From contig OZ241868.1 of the NCBI GenBank assembly GCA_965202905.1, positions 1,736,001-1,800,000 of the forward strand: DNA of 64,000 nt, in the 5' to 3' direction. This DNA comes from CAYFYS01 sp965202905. Its GTDB lineage: Bacteria > Pseudomonadota > Alphaproteobacteria > MPNO01. Of this stretch, positions 32,807 to 41,799 are shown in pieces (the first letter of the stretch is position 1; every line of letters starts with the position of its first letter). The notes below the pieces were generated by a model. The model searched no databases. It had not been told where the DNA came from and saw only the letters and a list, made by a program, of their open reading frames with translations. The translations under genes and the position numbers were made by a program.

Positions 32807-33766
32807 TCAGCGTCTTGTCACGATAACATCCACGCGGTCCGGCGGTCCGTCCTCGTAGCGATTGCCCAGGGCCCGGACGTCGATCCGCGTGCTCCGCACG
32901 CCCTTGTCGATCAGATAGGAACGGACCGACAGCGCCCGCGAGAGAGACAAGCGGCGGGACTGGCGGGGCGTGTTTCCGGTCCCGCCGGCATAGGCCAGGA
33001 GCTGCAGCCGCAGGCGCCCGTCGGACTTGAGGCCGTCGACCACCCGGTCGAGCGTCCGGCCTGCCTGTTTGTCTATCCTCGAGGCGCCGGAGGAGAAGCC
33101 CAGCCGGTAATGGCTGCTCGATCCGGGGACCTTGGACTCCTCGTCCCCGCGCATCGGCTTCACCGGCACCGCGGCAATGCGGGTCGGGGCCGGTCCGGGG
33201 GTGCGCGCCGCCTTTTCCTTGGCGGCGGCTAAACCGGGACCCTGGGGCCCGGCCATCGCCGGAGGCGGCGGCGAGGCGATTCCGGCCCGCCGCAATGGCT
33301 GCGCTGGCGGCGTCGACGCCGGCCGGGCGGGCTTGGGCCTGGGTTGCGGCGCCGTCGCAGTGCCGATCCTGGACGGCTCCGGCAGAGCGGGATTCGGCGG
33401 GCGCGCCCGCGGCGCGATGACGGCAGGCGGCCGGATGCGCGGCGCCGGCCGGCGGATCGCAATGCGGGCCGCCCGCGGCGGCTTGAGGACGATCCGCCCG
33501 GCGCCGGCGTTCGGCGCGATGCTTCTGGCCGCCCCGATCGAGGGCGGCGGATCCAACGACAAAATGCGCGACCGGCCCCATGAGGGGGCCAACCGGTCGA
33601 GCACGCTGAGATCGACGATCACCGCCGGGCTCCCGGCGGGGGCGTGTCTCGAAGACTGGGCAGCGGCCGGCGGCGCGACCATTGCCAGCGCCGCCGATAG
33701 CACCGCTCCCGCTCTTGCGCCGGCAGTCACCGCCGACCGCATACCCAGGTTCAGGCGCAATGCCAT
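32807..33766 (-). CDS. secreted OmpA-domain protein with Pro/Ala/Arg-rich linker
   Basis: The start at 33766 (AGAAGGAA upstream) gives 319 residues with a signal peptide ending near PPAAAQS. The middle half is a low-complexity Pro/Ala/Arg linker. The C-terminus is OmpA-like: GFSSGASRIDKQAGRTLDRVVDGL, then LQLLAYAGGTGNTPRQSRRLSLSRALSVRSYLIDKG and IDVRALGNRYEDGPPDRVDV. It should lie in the periplasm, bound to peptidoglycan. It is upstream of the MotA/MotB-like pair, about 100 bases away, and may belong to the same envelope system. Confidence 0.82.
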   Translation of the reverse strand: MALRLNLGMRSAVTAGARAGAVLSAALAMVAPPAAAQSSRHAPAGSPAVIVDLSVLDRLAPSWGRSRILSLDPPPSIGAARSIAPNAGAGRIVLKPPRAARIAIRRPAPRIRPPAVIAPRARPPNPALPEPSRIGTATAPQPRPKPARPASTPPAQPLRRAGIASPPPPAMAGPQGPGLAAAKEKAARTPGPAPTRIAAVPVKPMRGDEESKVPGSSSHYRLGFSSGASRIDKQAGRTLDRVVDGLKSDGRLRLQLLAYAGGTGNTPRQSRRLSLSRALSVRSYLIDKGVRSTRIDVRALGNRYEDGPPDRVDVIVTRR

Positions 33767-33901
33767 CGCATTCCTTCTGGTCCCGCCGGGCGAGAATCTG
33801 GCGGGCGATCGGCAGAGAGCGGACAATACCGCAGCCCGTTTCCGGTCACAACAATTCCGGCCGCCGGCAAGCCGGCTTCACATGCTTGAAATCAAACGAC
33901 T

Positions 33902-34717
33902 TCAGGCGCTTGGCGCGCGTTGCACGGCCAACAGCCCGGCACGCAGCATGTCCAGCACCGGGGCGTGCAAGCGATCGTTCGCGGCAACGATCGAGCTACC
34001 GTAGACCATTTTGTCCGTGCCGTCGATGTCGGTCGAGAACCCGCCCGCCTCGCGCACCAACACGATTCCGGCCGCGACATCCCAGGGCGAGAGCCCGAAC
34101 TCCCAGAAACCGTCATAGCGACCGGCGGCGACGTAGGCGAGATCGAGCGAGGCAGAGCCGAAACGGCGAACGCCTGCGGTCCGATCGACCGCGATCTCGA
34201 CGGTGGCAAGGAATGCGTCCTTGCCCGGCCGGCCGCGGAAGGGAAGCCCGGTGGCGAGCAAGGCATCGGCAAGATCGCGCCGCGAGGAAACGCGCAGGCG
34301 GCGGCGGTTGAGGTAGCAGCCCACCCCCTTCTCCGCCCAGAACATCTCGTCGCGCAACGGTTCGTAGACCACCCCGGCGGTCATCTCGCCCGACTCCTCC
34401 AGACCGATCGAGATCGCGAAATGGGGGATTCCGTGCAGAAAGTTGGTGGTTCCGTCCAGCGGATCGACGACCCAGCGCCGGTCCGGGTCCTGGCCGGGGC
34501 TTTGCCCGGTCTCCTCCATCAGGAACCCGAAGCTGGGCCGCGCTTTGTGCAGCTCGGCCCGCAGCGTGCGCTCAGCCCGCCGGTCGGCCTCGGAGACGTA
34601 ATCGGCCGGTCCCTTGCGCGAGACCTGGAGATTCTCGACCTCGCCGAAGTCGCGGATCAGGCCGCGCGCGGCCTTGCGCGCCGCGGCTTCCATGACATTG
34701 ATGGTCGGAGACGGCAT
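33902..34717 (-). CDS. suhB: inositol monophosphatase family protein
   Basis: This is a Mg-dependent phosphatase of the SuhB/IMPase family, 271 residues. Motifs are DYVSEADRRAE, GFLMEETG, the metal site WVVDPLDGTTNFLHG and the C-terminal LSPWDVAAGIVLVREAGG. In bacteria SuhB also joins rRNA antitermination complexes. It is 37 bases downstream of efp, a common alphaproteobacterial order. Confidence 0.93.
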   Translation of the reverse strand: MPSPTINVMEAAARKAARGLIRDFGEVENLQVSRKGPADYVSEADRRAERTLRAELHKARPSFGFLMEETGQSPGQDPDRRWVVDPLDGTTNFLHGIPHFAISIGLEESGEMTAGVVYEPLRDEMFWAEKGVGCYLNRRRLRVSSRRDLADALLATGLPFRGRPGKDAFLATVEIAVDRTAGVRRFGSASLDLAYVAAGRYDGFWEFGLSPWDVAAGIVLVREAGGFSTDIDGTDKMVYGSSIVAANDRLHAPVLDMLRAGLLAVQRAPSA

Positions 34718-34754
34718 TCAATCTCGTCCACAGCGCCGGGCGCGGCCCGGAGGC

Positions 34755-35321
34755 TCAGTCCTTGGCACGCTCGACGTAGGTGCCTTCCTCGGTATTGACC
34801 ACGATCCGGGCGCCCGTCTCGATGTGGGGCGGCACCATCACCCGCTCGCCGTTCTCCAGGATTGCGGGCTTGTAGGACGAAGACGCCGTCTGGCCCTTGA
34901 CCACCGGCTCGGCCTCGACGACCTCCATGACGACCTGGGTCGGAAGCCGGACGCTCACCGGGCTGCCCTCGATCAGATCGACGGTCAGCGCCATGCCGTC
35001 CTGCAGGTAGGGCGCGGCGCTGCCCAGCATGTCGGCCGCGATCTCGAACTGATCGTAGGTATCGGCGTCCATCAGGGTCACGATGTCGTCGTCGCGGTAG
35101 AGATAGGTGCACGTCTTCTCGTCCACCATCAGCTTCTCGACCGATTCCTGGGTGCGGAAGCGCTCGTTTGACTTGATGCCCGTCTTGACATCGCGCATCT
35201 CGACTTGGACGAAGGCGCCGCCCTTACCCGGCTGCAGGATCTGGATCTTGAGCACGCTCCACTGCTTGCCGCCGTGTTCGATCACATGGCCCGGCCGAAT
35301 CGTGTTCGCGTTTACCTTCAT
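34755..35321 (-). CDS. efp: elongation factor P
   Basis: EF-P relieves ribosome stalling at polyproline stretches. The 188-residue protein has the three beta domains, the tip loop LQPGKGGAF with Lys33 at the modification position, and a C-terminal signature NTEEGTYVERAKD with IETGARIVV before it. A modifying enzyme gene is not seen in the window. Confidence 0.97.
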   Translation of the reverse strand: MKVNANTIRPGHVIEHGGKQWSVLKIQILQPGKGGAFVQVEMRDVKTGIKSNERFRTQESVEKLMVDEKTCTYLYRDDDIVTLMDADTYDQFEIAADMLGSAAPYLQDGMALTVDLIEGSPVSVRLPTQVVMEVVEAEPVVKGQTASSSYKPAILENGERVMVPPHIETGARIVVNTEEGTYVERAKD

Positions 35322-35561
35322 CGCTGGCGCCGTGGTGCTGGGGTGGGCGGTTCGCGGAACCTAGCGATTTTGTTTGCCCCACGCAACGCGACGAGCCAAT
35401 GCCGCCGAAGGCGCCGTGACGCCAAAGACTTCCGCCAACTACCCACTCGTCCGGCCCGACAACGCCGGCGCCGCCGCACGCGGCCGATCCGACGAGGCCG
35501 GACTTTACGCCTCGGCCCGGGCCGCTCTAAATTCGCTTCCAGAGTCCAAGTGGGAGGCGTC

Positions 35562-37256
35562 ATGAACACCAAGGCCCCGGCCGGCGAGGTGAAGTCCGAT
35601 CTCGATATCGCCCGCGCGGCGCGGCTGAGCGATATCGCCGAGATCGCCGCAGCGCTGGGAATCCCCGACGATGCGGTCTACCGCTACGGGCCGCACAAGG
35701 CGAAGATCTCGCTGGATTATATCGAAACCCTGGCCGGGCGGCCCGACGGCAAGCTGATCCTGACCACGGGCATGACGCCGACCCCGGCCGGCGAGGGCAA
35801 GACGACCACGACCGTCGGGCTGGGCGATGCGCTGAACCATATCGGCAAGAAGGCGATGATCTGCCTGCGCGAGCCGAGCCTCGGGCCCTGCTTCGGGGTC
35901 AAGGGCGGCGCCGCGGGCGGCGGTTACGCCCAGGTGGTGCCGATGGAGGACATCAACCTTCATTTCACCGGCGACTTCCACGCCATCGGGGCAGCCCACA
36001 ACCTGCTCGCGGCGCTGCTCGACAACCACATCTACTGGGGCAACGACCTGCGGATCGACGCGCGGCGGGTCTTCTGGCGCCGGGTGGTCGATCTCAACGA
36101 CCGGGCGCTGCGCTCGATCGTCGGCTCGCTGGGCGGGGTGGCCAACGGCTTTCCGCGCGAGGACGGCTTCGACATCACGGTGGCCTCCGAGGTGATGGCG
36201 ATCTTCTGCCTGGCCGAAAGTCTGGCCGACCTCAAGGAGCGCCTGGGCAACATCATCGTCGCCGAGACGCGCGAGCGCGCGCCGGTCTTCGCCCGCGACC
36301 TGATGGCGTCCGGGCCTATGACCGCGCTGCTCAAGCAGGCGATCCTGCCCAACATGGTGCAGACGCTGGAAAAGACCGCGGCCTTCGTCCACGGCGGCCC
36401 GTTCGCCAACATCGCCCACGGCTGCAACTCGGTCACCGCGACCCGGACCGCGCTCAAGCTCGCCGACTATGTGATCACCGAGGCCGGCTTCGGCGCCGAC
36501 CTCGGCGGCGAGAAATTCATCGACATCAAGTGCCGCAAGGCAGGGCTCGCGCCCGACGCGGTGGTCCTGGTCGGCACCATCCGGGCGATCAAGATGCACG
36601 GCGGCGTCGCGCGCCCGGACCTCGGCGCGGAGAACGCCGCCGCCGTCAAGGACGGCGTGGTCAACCTGATGCGCCATGTCGAGATCCTGCAGGGCTTCGG
36701 CGTGCCGGTCGTGGTGGCGCTCAACCGGTTCGTCGCCGATACCGATGCCGAGATCGCGGTTGTCGCCGAGGCCTGCGCCGCCCGCGGCGTCGACGCGGTG
36801 GAGTGCAACCACTGGGGCCAAGGCGGGCCCGGCGCCGCGGCGCTCGCCGAGAAGGTGGTCGCGGCCGCCGGGGCGCCCAAGGAGTTCAGGCTCCTCTACC
36901 CCGACGAGATGCCGCTGTGGGAGAAGATCGAGACCATCGCGCGCAGGGTCTATGGCGCCGGGACCGTCACGGCGCCCGACCGGGTCAAGCGTCAGATCCA
37001 GGGCTACCAGGACGGCGGCTACGGTATGCTGCCGGTCTGCATGGCCAAGACCCCGCTCAGCCTGTCCGCCGATCCGGCGCTGCTCGGCGCGCCGGAGGGC
37101 CACGACCTCGCCGTGCGCGATGTTCGGCTTGCCAACGGCGCCGGGTTCGTGGTTGCGATCTGCGGCGATATCATGACCATGCCGGGTCTGCCCCGCGTCC
37201 CCGCGGCCAACTCCATCGCCGTCAACGAACGGGGGGAGATCGAGGGCCTGTTCTAG
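35562..37256 (+). CDS. fhs: formate-tetrahydrofolate ligase
   Basis: This enzyme makes 10-formyl-THF from formate, THF and ATP, and so feeds or drains the C1 pool. The 564-residue product has the P-loop TPTPAGEGKTTTTVGL near residue 72, LREPSLGPCFGVKGGAAGGGYAQV, HFTGDFHAIGAAHNLLAA and EAGFGADLGGEKF. GGGAGGCG precedes the ATG. It may process C1 units from the methylamine operon at the right end of the window, but they are 17 kb apart. Its stop is followed by insertion-sequence debris. Confidence 0.97.
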   Translation: MNTKAPAGEVKSDLDIARAARLSDIAEIAAALGIPDDAVYRYGPHKAKISLDYIETLAGRPDGKLILTTGMTPTPAGEGKTTTTVGLGDALNHIGKKAMICLREPSLGPCFGVKGGAAGGGYAQVVPMEDINLHFTGDFHAIGAAHNLLAALLDNHIYWGNDLRIDARRVFWRRVVDLNDRALRSIVGSLGGVANGFPREDGFDITVASEVMAIFCLAESLADLKERLGNIIVAETRERAPVFARDLMASGPMTALLKQAILPNMVQTLEKTAAFVHGGPFANIAHGCNSVTATRTALKLADYVITEAGFGADLGGEKFIDIKCRKAGLAPDAVVLVGTIRAIKMHGGVARPDLGAENAAAVKDGVVNLMRHVEILQGFGVPVVVALNRFVADTDAEIAVVAEACAARGVDAVECNHWGQGGPGAAALAEKVVAAAGAPKEFRLLYPDEMPLWEKIETIARRVYGAGTVTAPDRVKRQIQGYQDGGYGMLPVCMAKTPLSLSADPALLGAPEGHDLAVRDVRLANGAGFVVAICGDIMTMPGLPRVPAANSIAVNERGEIEGLF

Positions 37257-37331
37257 GGCCTGTTGAAATTTGCACTTGTGATCCGCATTGGATCGTGATC
37301 CAAGTTCCCGAAACGTTAAGGTTTGTCGATA

Positions 37332-37403
37332 ATGACGATGGTTTTGAACGATGCGCAATGGGCCTTGCTGGAGCCACATAACGCTGGACCGAGCGCAGAC
37401 TGA
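37332..37403 (+). mobile_element. IS5-type transposase N-terminal fragment
   Basis: A 23-codon frame reads MTMVLNDAQWALLEPHNAG then PSAD and stops. MVLNDAQWALLEP is the typical opening of IS5-family (DUF4096) transposases. Only the first 15 or so codons are family-like. GGGCCTGTTGAAATTTGC just after the fhs stop may be the left end of the same element. Confidence 0.6.
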
Positions 37404-37617
37404 TGCTAGCAGCCCTGGCCATGGCTCTGCTGGTCCAACTGGGTAGCCTCGGCGGGCGGCCTCTTCCTGGCAGGTCATGATGCCACGCGAGCGATCGTCT
37501 CCGGCGCCAGCGGTGCCCTCTTCCCGGAGGCCGGGTCTTGTCGCGCAGCAGGCCGTCGATGCCGTACTCGGCAAACCGTCGCTACCAACTCCATACTGTC
37601 GGACGTCTGGCCACTTT
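37378..37617 (-). mobile_element. IS630-family transposase remnant
   Basis: Minus-strand frames hold scattered IS630 transposase segments. TVWSW, then a TAG stop where the family has Gln, is followed by RRFAEYGIDGLLRDKTRPPG. After a frameshift come MTCQEEA and ISLRSVQR fragments. It is interrupted by at least one stop and two frameshifts, and its right part abuts the IS5-type fragment, so this is nested, inactive debris. Confidence 0.7.
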
Positions 37618-37654
37618 TGTTGCTAGTAAGAAACAAACTTCAGGGTTAGGGCAA

Positions 37655-39029
37655 ATGGACAAACTGCAAGAACGTATGCAGAAAGGACGGAATGGTAATG
37701 CCATACTCTTCTGTGGTGCAGGCTTGACAGCCGACTGCCTAAATTTTGATGACAATTCTACCATTGGGGCAACTTCTCGCCTCCTTCACATGCTGAATGA
37801 AGAATTAAAAAAGACGGGACATGAGTACGGATATAAAGATATAAAAAACGCAGCAAGAAAATTTAAAGAAAAGATAGGAAATTATGCCTTAATGACCCTA
37901 CTTAAAAACCGGTTCACCTTGTCATCCGTATCTGCAGCCACGGAAGCAAATAACCTGATCGTCTTGATTGACCAGATCGCCGGCTGGAGGGATTTCCAAT
38001 CTCTGTCCCTTTCTCAAAGGCAACAGTTTATAGTTTAAAGAATGTAACAATAGCATTCCTGGCGTTCTTCTTCGCCTTCTCAATTCAAAATATGTGAAAG
38101 ACAGATACAGAGAGGAATACAATAAGATTATATATTCAACCCCTCAAGATGAAGAAATGGTTATTGCTACGTTGTTGATCTCGAACATTGGGCATGATAC
38201 ACGCTCATCATTTATATCGGATATTTTCAAGAAAGATTTTTCATCTGTTTTGCGGTATATCTCGGATCAATCGGACGGCCTCCAACTGGTGAGAGTTGAA
38301 CGAGGAGGATCCGTGCGAACGCCCCCTTCCATTGGCGTGCGTAATCTGCTTCGCGGTGTCATTGAAGATCGGAAAATCGTCGAGGCAACTATTAATATAC
38401 TTGAAGAGATGGCTATCAACTATTATCGAAATAACTGGGAACAACATATATTTTCACAACTTATGCGTTATTCTATTCTAAGTTCCGTGGTTACGGACAA
38501 TGCAGAGATCAACCGCTTTTTTGATCACATATCGAAGATTGACTCTTTCAGAAGGACGCCGCTTTTCTGGCTACAGTGGCATATGGCCATGTGTGCACAG
38601 GAACAATGGCCGAATGCCGAGAAGTATCTGAGCATGGGATATACCGCTGCCGACAACTATGATAAAAGGCATGATGGATCGTTTAATCGAAAGCAACTGA
38701 ATGATCGGAAGGCCAAATTCCTGGCGAAACGCGCGATTTCGTTGAATCGATCCGGGACGGAATTGTTCCGGGACATGAAGGAAGCCCTGGATATTTGTGA
38801 CCGTCTGTTGCACGATCCCATACTAACGCATCATCCTTTCGAGACGCTTCGCGGCATCGTCAAGGCTTTTCATGAGCTGGGGAACACGATCCCTGATCAG
38901 TTTCAACCTATACTGAATACGCGGTTGGAGAATACAAAAGATCAAGCCAAACGCATGCTCGACAATGTAGCCGAAGGATATCAACGCTCTCACGCCGCGC
39001 GAGTAATTCGTGAGATTGAGGTAATGTAA
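37655..39029 (+). pseudogene. decayed SIR2 / STAND-NTPase-type defence gene
   Basis: This AT-rich island holds two parts of one gene. Part one (37655-38038) begins MDKLQERMQKGRNGNAILF and continues CGAGLTADCLNF, the glycine-rich start of SIR2-like NADase domains. Part two (from about 38034 to 39029, another frame) reads SIPGVLLRLLNSK, DEEMVIATLLISNIGHD and INYYRNNWEQHIFSQLMRYS, and runs to a proper stop. It resembles the region C-terminal to the NTPase in SIR2-STAND proteins such as the Avs5 type. The catalytic SIR2 core and nucleotide-binding motifs between them are absent, apparently deleted. Codon use differs sharply from the flanks, so it was acquired by transfer and then broke. Family assignment is from motif memory only. 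Confidence 0.65.
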
Positions 39030-39112
39030 CTATCCGAGCACCGTAGCGAAGTACAATCCACTGAGATCACTCAATTCATTTCGGGCCACATTTGGACCCT
39101 TTCGAGGGGGCG

Positions 39113-39349
39113 ATGAGCGTAACGCCGTCGGGGCTGTCGGGGCTTTTGCGCCGCACCGTGACCGTGTCCGGCCATCGCACCTCCGTCGCGCTGGAACCGG
39201 TGTTCTGGGTCGAGGCGACCGGGATCGCGCGCCGGCGCCGCACCTCGCTGAGCGCGCTGATCAGCGAAATCGACGAGGCCCGCGGCGGCAACCTGTCGTC
39301 CGCCATCCGGGTCTATGTCGTGGAAACCCTGCGCGCCGAGCGGGGTTAG
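39113..39349 (+). CDS. ribbon-helix-helix domain protein
   Basis: The 78-residue protein contains TVSGHRTSVALEPVFWVEATGIARRR and LSALISEIDEARGGNLSSAIRVYVVE, the RHH_4-type fold common in alphaproteobacteria. It probably binds DNA as a dimer. GAGGGGGCG precedes the ATG at 39113. Its TAG is immediately followed by the stop codon of the convergent heparinase gene, with no bases between. Confidence 0.88.
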   Translation: MSVTPSGLSGLLRRTVTVSGHRTSVALEPVFWVEATGIARRRRTSLSALISEIDEARGGNLSSAIRVYVVETLRAERG

Positions 39350-41083
39350 TCAGGCGCCCAGCCGGGTAAGCGCCCATTTGACCTGGGCCTCGCCTCCCTG
39401 CAAGGCGCCTGAGACGACCACCTGCTCGGTCCGACGCGGCTCGCCGCGCAGACCGAGATAGACGCTTTCCTGCAGGCTCGCCACGCCACCGGTCGCGCGC
39501 AACCGCCAGCCGCCGCCGTCGCCCAGCCGAAGCAGCACCGATTCGGCGTTCTGGGCGAGCGAGGCGGTCACCGAAGGGTGCAGGTGGAAGCGCACCGCGA
39601 ATCGGTGGTTGCCCTTGCACACGATCGTGTCCTCCCCCCTCAGGTCGCCGCCGTTGGAGGACAGGTAGAGCCGCCGGCGGTGGCCGAGGCCGGAGATCCC
39701 GCAATACTCCGCGATCCCGGCATCGATCCAGAAACTGCCGTCGGCCTCGCGGTGGGCGGCGTCGGCGAGGCGCGGGCGCACCCCGATCACCTTGCCGCCG
39801 AGGATCTCGGCCGAGTTGAGGTCGTCGATGGTCATCGTCGAATGGGCCGCTGTGGTGCGCTGGGCGATGCGCCAGTCCTCGCGCGCGCCGACATAGGCGC
39901 CGCAATTGACGATCAGCCGCTGGCGTCCGACGCTCATCTCGAAGCTCAGCGTTCCGGCGTGAGCCTGGGCGTCGAAGCCCGCGGGCGCCGCCGGGCCGGT
40001 ATCCATCAGCACCAGCGTGCGGTTGGCCATCATTCTCTGGAAGCCCATATGGGGCGCCTCGGCAGGCGGCTTGCCGCGCGCCCCGGCCCGGCTCAGCACG
40101 ATGTCGATCAGCCAGTTCTCGTCCTCGTTGGTGTCATTGAACAGCGCCAGCCCACCATCGCCGTGGCGGAAGAAGCGGACCATCGGGGCCATCCGGTCGA
40201 TGGCGTTCTGGACTGCCTGCGGCGTCTCGATGCCGGAGTCGCGCAGCAGGGTGCGCAGTTCGACCAGGTGGCGCAGGATCGCGAACTGGACCGCTGGGCT
40301 ACGGGTCAGGTGGCCGCCGTCGGTCGCGACCTGGGCGTCGATCTCCGCCGAAAGCAGGTCGAGCCAGCGCGGCAGTCGACGCGCCTGTTCGGCGATGCAG
40401 ACCCCTGCATAGACCAGGCCGCGCAGCACGACCAGACGCTCGACCCCGGGATCGAGCAGCCCGGCGACACGGCGCAAGTGGTTGGATTGTCTGGCGAGCG
40501 AACGCAGGAAGGGCCTGGCGTCGGTTTCCTCGTCGGGGGGCAACAGGTATTCGGCATAGGTCAGCCAGTTGGCGAGCCTCTGCGCGAGCACGTCCGGGCG
40601 CCAGGAGACCGGCCGCCAGCGGTCCTCCCGCTTCAGCCAGTCGATCACCAGGTCGCGGCCCCGGCGGCGCGCGGTCTCGCCGCCGACCGCGCGAAGGTCG
40701 CGCAGCCAGTCGAAGGAATGCAGCGCCGCCAGCCAGTCGTCGGTGGCCGACCTGGCGCGCCACAGCGTCTCCGGTTCGGTCTCGGCGTAACCGGCGAAGA
40801 CGTACTCGTTCCTCAGGATCGCAACCCCGCGGCGGGCGTCGCCGGGCCAGGATTCCTGCGGCGCGAAGGCGAGCCCGCGCGCGCGCCGTCCGCCGAGCGT
40901 GCGGCGATAAAACAGGCCGTTGAACCACAGCGCCGCGCCGGCATAGGCCAAGCGCCGGACGGTCAGCCGACGCAGGCCGTAGCGCGCAAGGACGATCGCC
41001 TGCACCGGTCCTATCCGGCCGCCGCCGGCGGGCTCTTCGGCGGCCGGCGCGCTGCGGGCGGTCGAGGCGCCGGTCTCAGCCAC
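39350..41083 (-). CDS. heparinase II/III family protein
   Basis: The 577-residue protein has an N-terminal alpha/alpha toroid region (FAPQESWPGD, LHSFDWLRDL, DWLKREDRWRPVSWRPDVLAQRLANWL). The C-terminal heparinase II/III beta domain contains MGFQRMMANRTLVLMDTG, ERTTAAHSTMTIDDLNSAE and HRRRLYLSSNGGDLRGEDT. A cytoplasmic or periplasmic uronate-polymer lyase is the family role, but this rpe-linked alphaproteobacterial type has no known substrate. A GTG at 41083 overlapping the rpe stop by eight bases is chosen as start; an ATG at 41113 is possible. Confidence 0.85.
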   Translation of the reverse strand: MAETGASTARSAPAAEEPAGGGRIGPVQAIVLARYGLRRLTVRRLAYAGAALWFNGLFYRRTLGGRRARGLAFAPQESWPGDARRGVAILRNEYVFAGYAETEPETLWRARSATDDWLAALHSFDWLRDLRAVGGETARRRGRDLVIDWLKREDRWRPVSWRPDVLAQRLANWLTYAEYLLPPDEETDARPFLRSLARQSNHLRRVAGLLDPGVERLVVLRGLVYAGVCIAEQARRLPRWLDLLSAEIDAQVATDGGHLTRSPAVQFAILRHLVELRTLLRDSGIETPQAVQNAIDRMAPMVRFFRHGDGGLALFNDTNEDENWLIDIVLSRAGARGKPPAEAPHMGFQRMMANRTLVLMDTGPAAPAGFDAQAHAGTLSFEMSVGRQRLIVNCGAYVGAREDWRIAQRTTAAHSTMTIDDLNSAEILGGKVIGVRPRLADAAHREADGSFWIDAGIAEYCGISGLGHRRRLYLSSNGGDLRGEDTIVCKGNHRFAVRFHLHPSVTASLAQNAESVLLRLGDGGGWRLRATGGVASLQESVYLGLRGEPRRTEQVVVSGALQGGEAQVKWALTRLGA

Positions 41084-41741
41084 CGTCGCGCAGGGCGCGT
41101 ATGTTCGCAGCATACGCGCGTTCCCCGCCGGCGAAGGCCGCGGTGCCCGCGACCAGGATGTCGGCGCCGGCCTGAACGGCGCGCGGCGCGGTCTGGACAT
41201 TGATCCCGCCGTCGACCTCCAGCGCGATGTCGCGGCCGGTCTCATCGATCATCCGCCGCAGAGCGCGCAGCTTGGCGAGTTGGCCCTCGATGAAGGACTG
41301 TCCGCCGAAGCCGGGATTCACGCTCATCACCAGCACCAGGTCGACGTCATCGAGGACGCCCGAGACCGCGCCGGCGGGCGTTGCGGGGTTGAGCGAGACG
41401 CCGGCCCGGCAGCCCAGATCCCGGACGAGCTGGAGGCTGCGGTGGAGATGCGGGCCGGACTCGGCATGCACCGTGATGATGTCCGCCCCGGCCTCGGCGA
41501 ACCTGGCGATATAGGGGTCGACCGGGGCAATCATCAGGTGGACGTCGAAGGGCGCCGACGAGTGCGGCTTCAGCGCCTTCACCACATCCGGGCCAATGGT
41601 GATATTGGGAACGAAGTGGCCGTCCATGACGTCGATATGGATCAGATCGGCCCCGGCCTCGCCGAGCGCGTGAACCTCCGCGCCCAGCTTGGCGAAGTCC
41701 GCAGACAGAATCGAAGGCGCTATGCGCAGGCGGTGCGACAC
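41076..41741 (-). CDS. rpe: ribulose-phosphate 3-epimerase
   Basis: This enzyme interconverts ribulose-5-phosphate and xylulose-5-phosphate in the pentose phosphate pathway. The 221-residue barrel shows IAPSILSADFAKLG, HIDVMDGHFVPNITIGP, DVHLMI, VMSVNPGFGGQSF and LEVDGGI, which contain the metal-binding His/Asp residues. It is coupled to the heparinase gene by an eight-base overlap. Confidence 0.97.
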   Translation of the reverse strand: MSHRLRIAPSILSADFAKLGAEVHALGEAGADLIHIDVMDGHFVPNITIGPDVVKALKPHSSAPFDVHLMIAPVDPYIARFAEAGADIITVHAESGPHLHRSLQLVRDLGCRAGVSLNPATPAGAVSGVLDDVDLVLVMSVNPGFGGQSFIEGQLAKLRALRRMIDETGRDIALEVDGGINVQTAPRAVQAGADILVAGTAAFAGGERAYAANIRALRDGG

Positions 41742-41799
41742 GCCGCCTTGGTACCAGCTTCACCGGACCGGAGCAAGGAACCGGGCGCGGCCATCAGGC

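Noticed and set aside
37240..37266. Tandem duplication at the fhs stop like those of guaA, dctM and dctP
   Set aside because: AGGGCCTGTTCT and AGGGCCTGTTGA match at only 10 of 12 bases, and the second copy may be the end of an insertion sequence, so it was not counted in the pattern.
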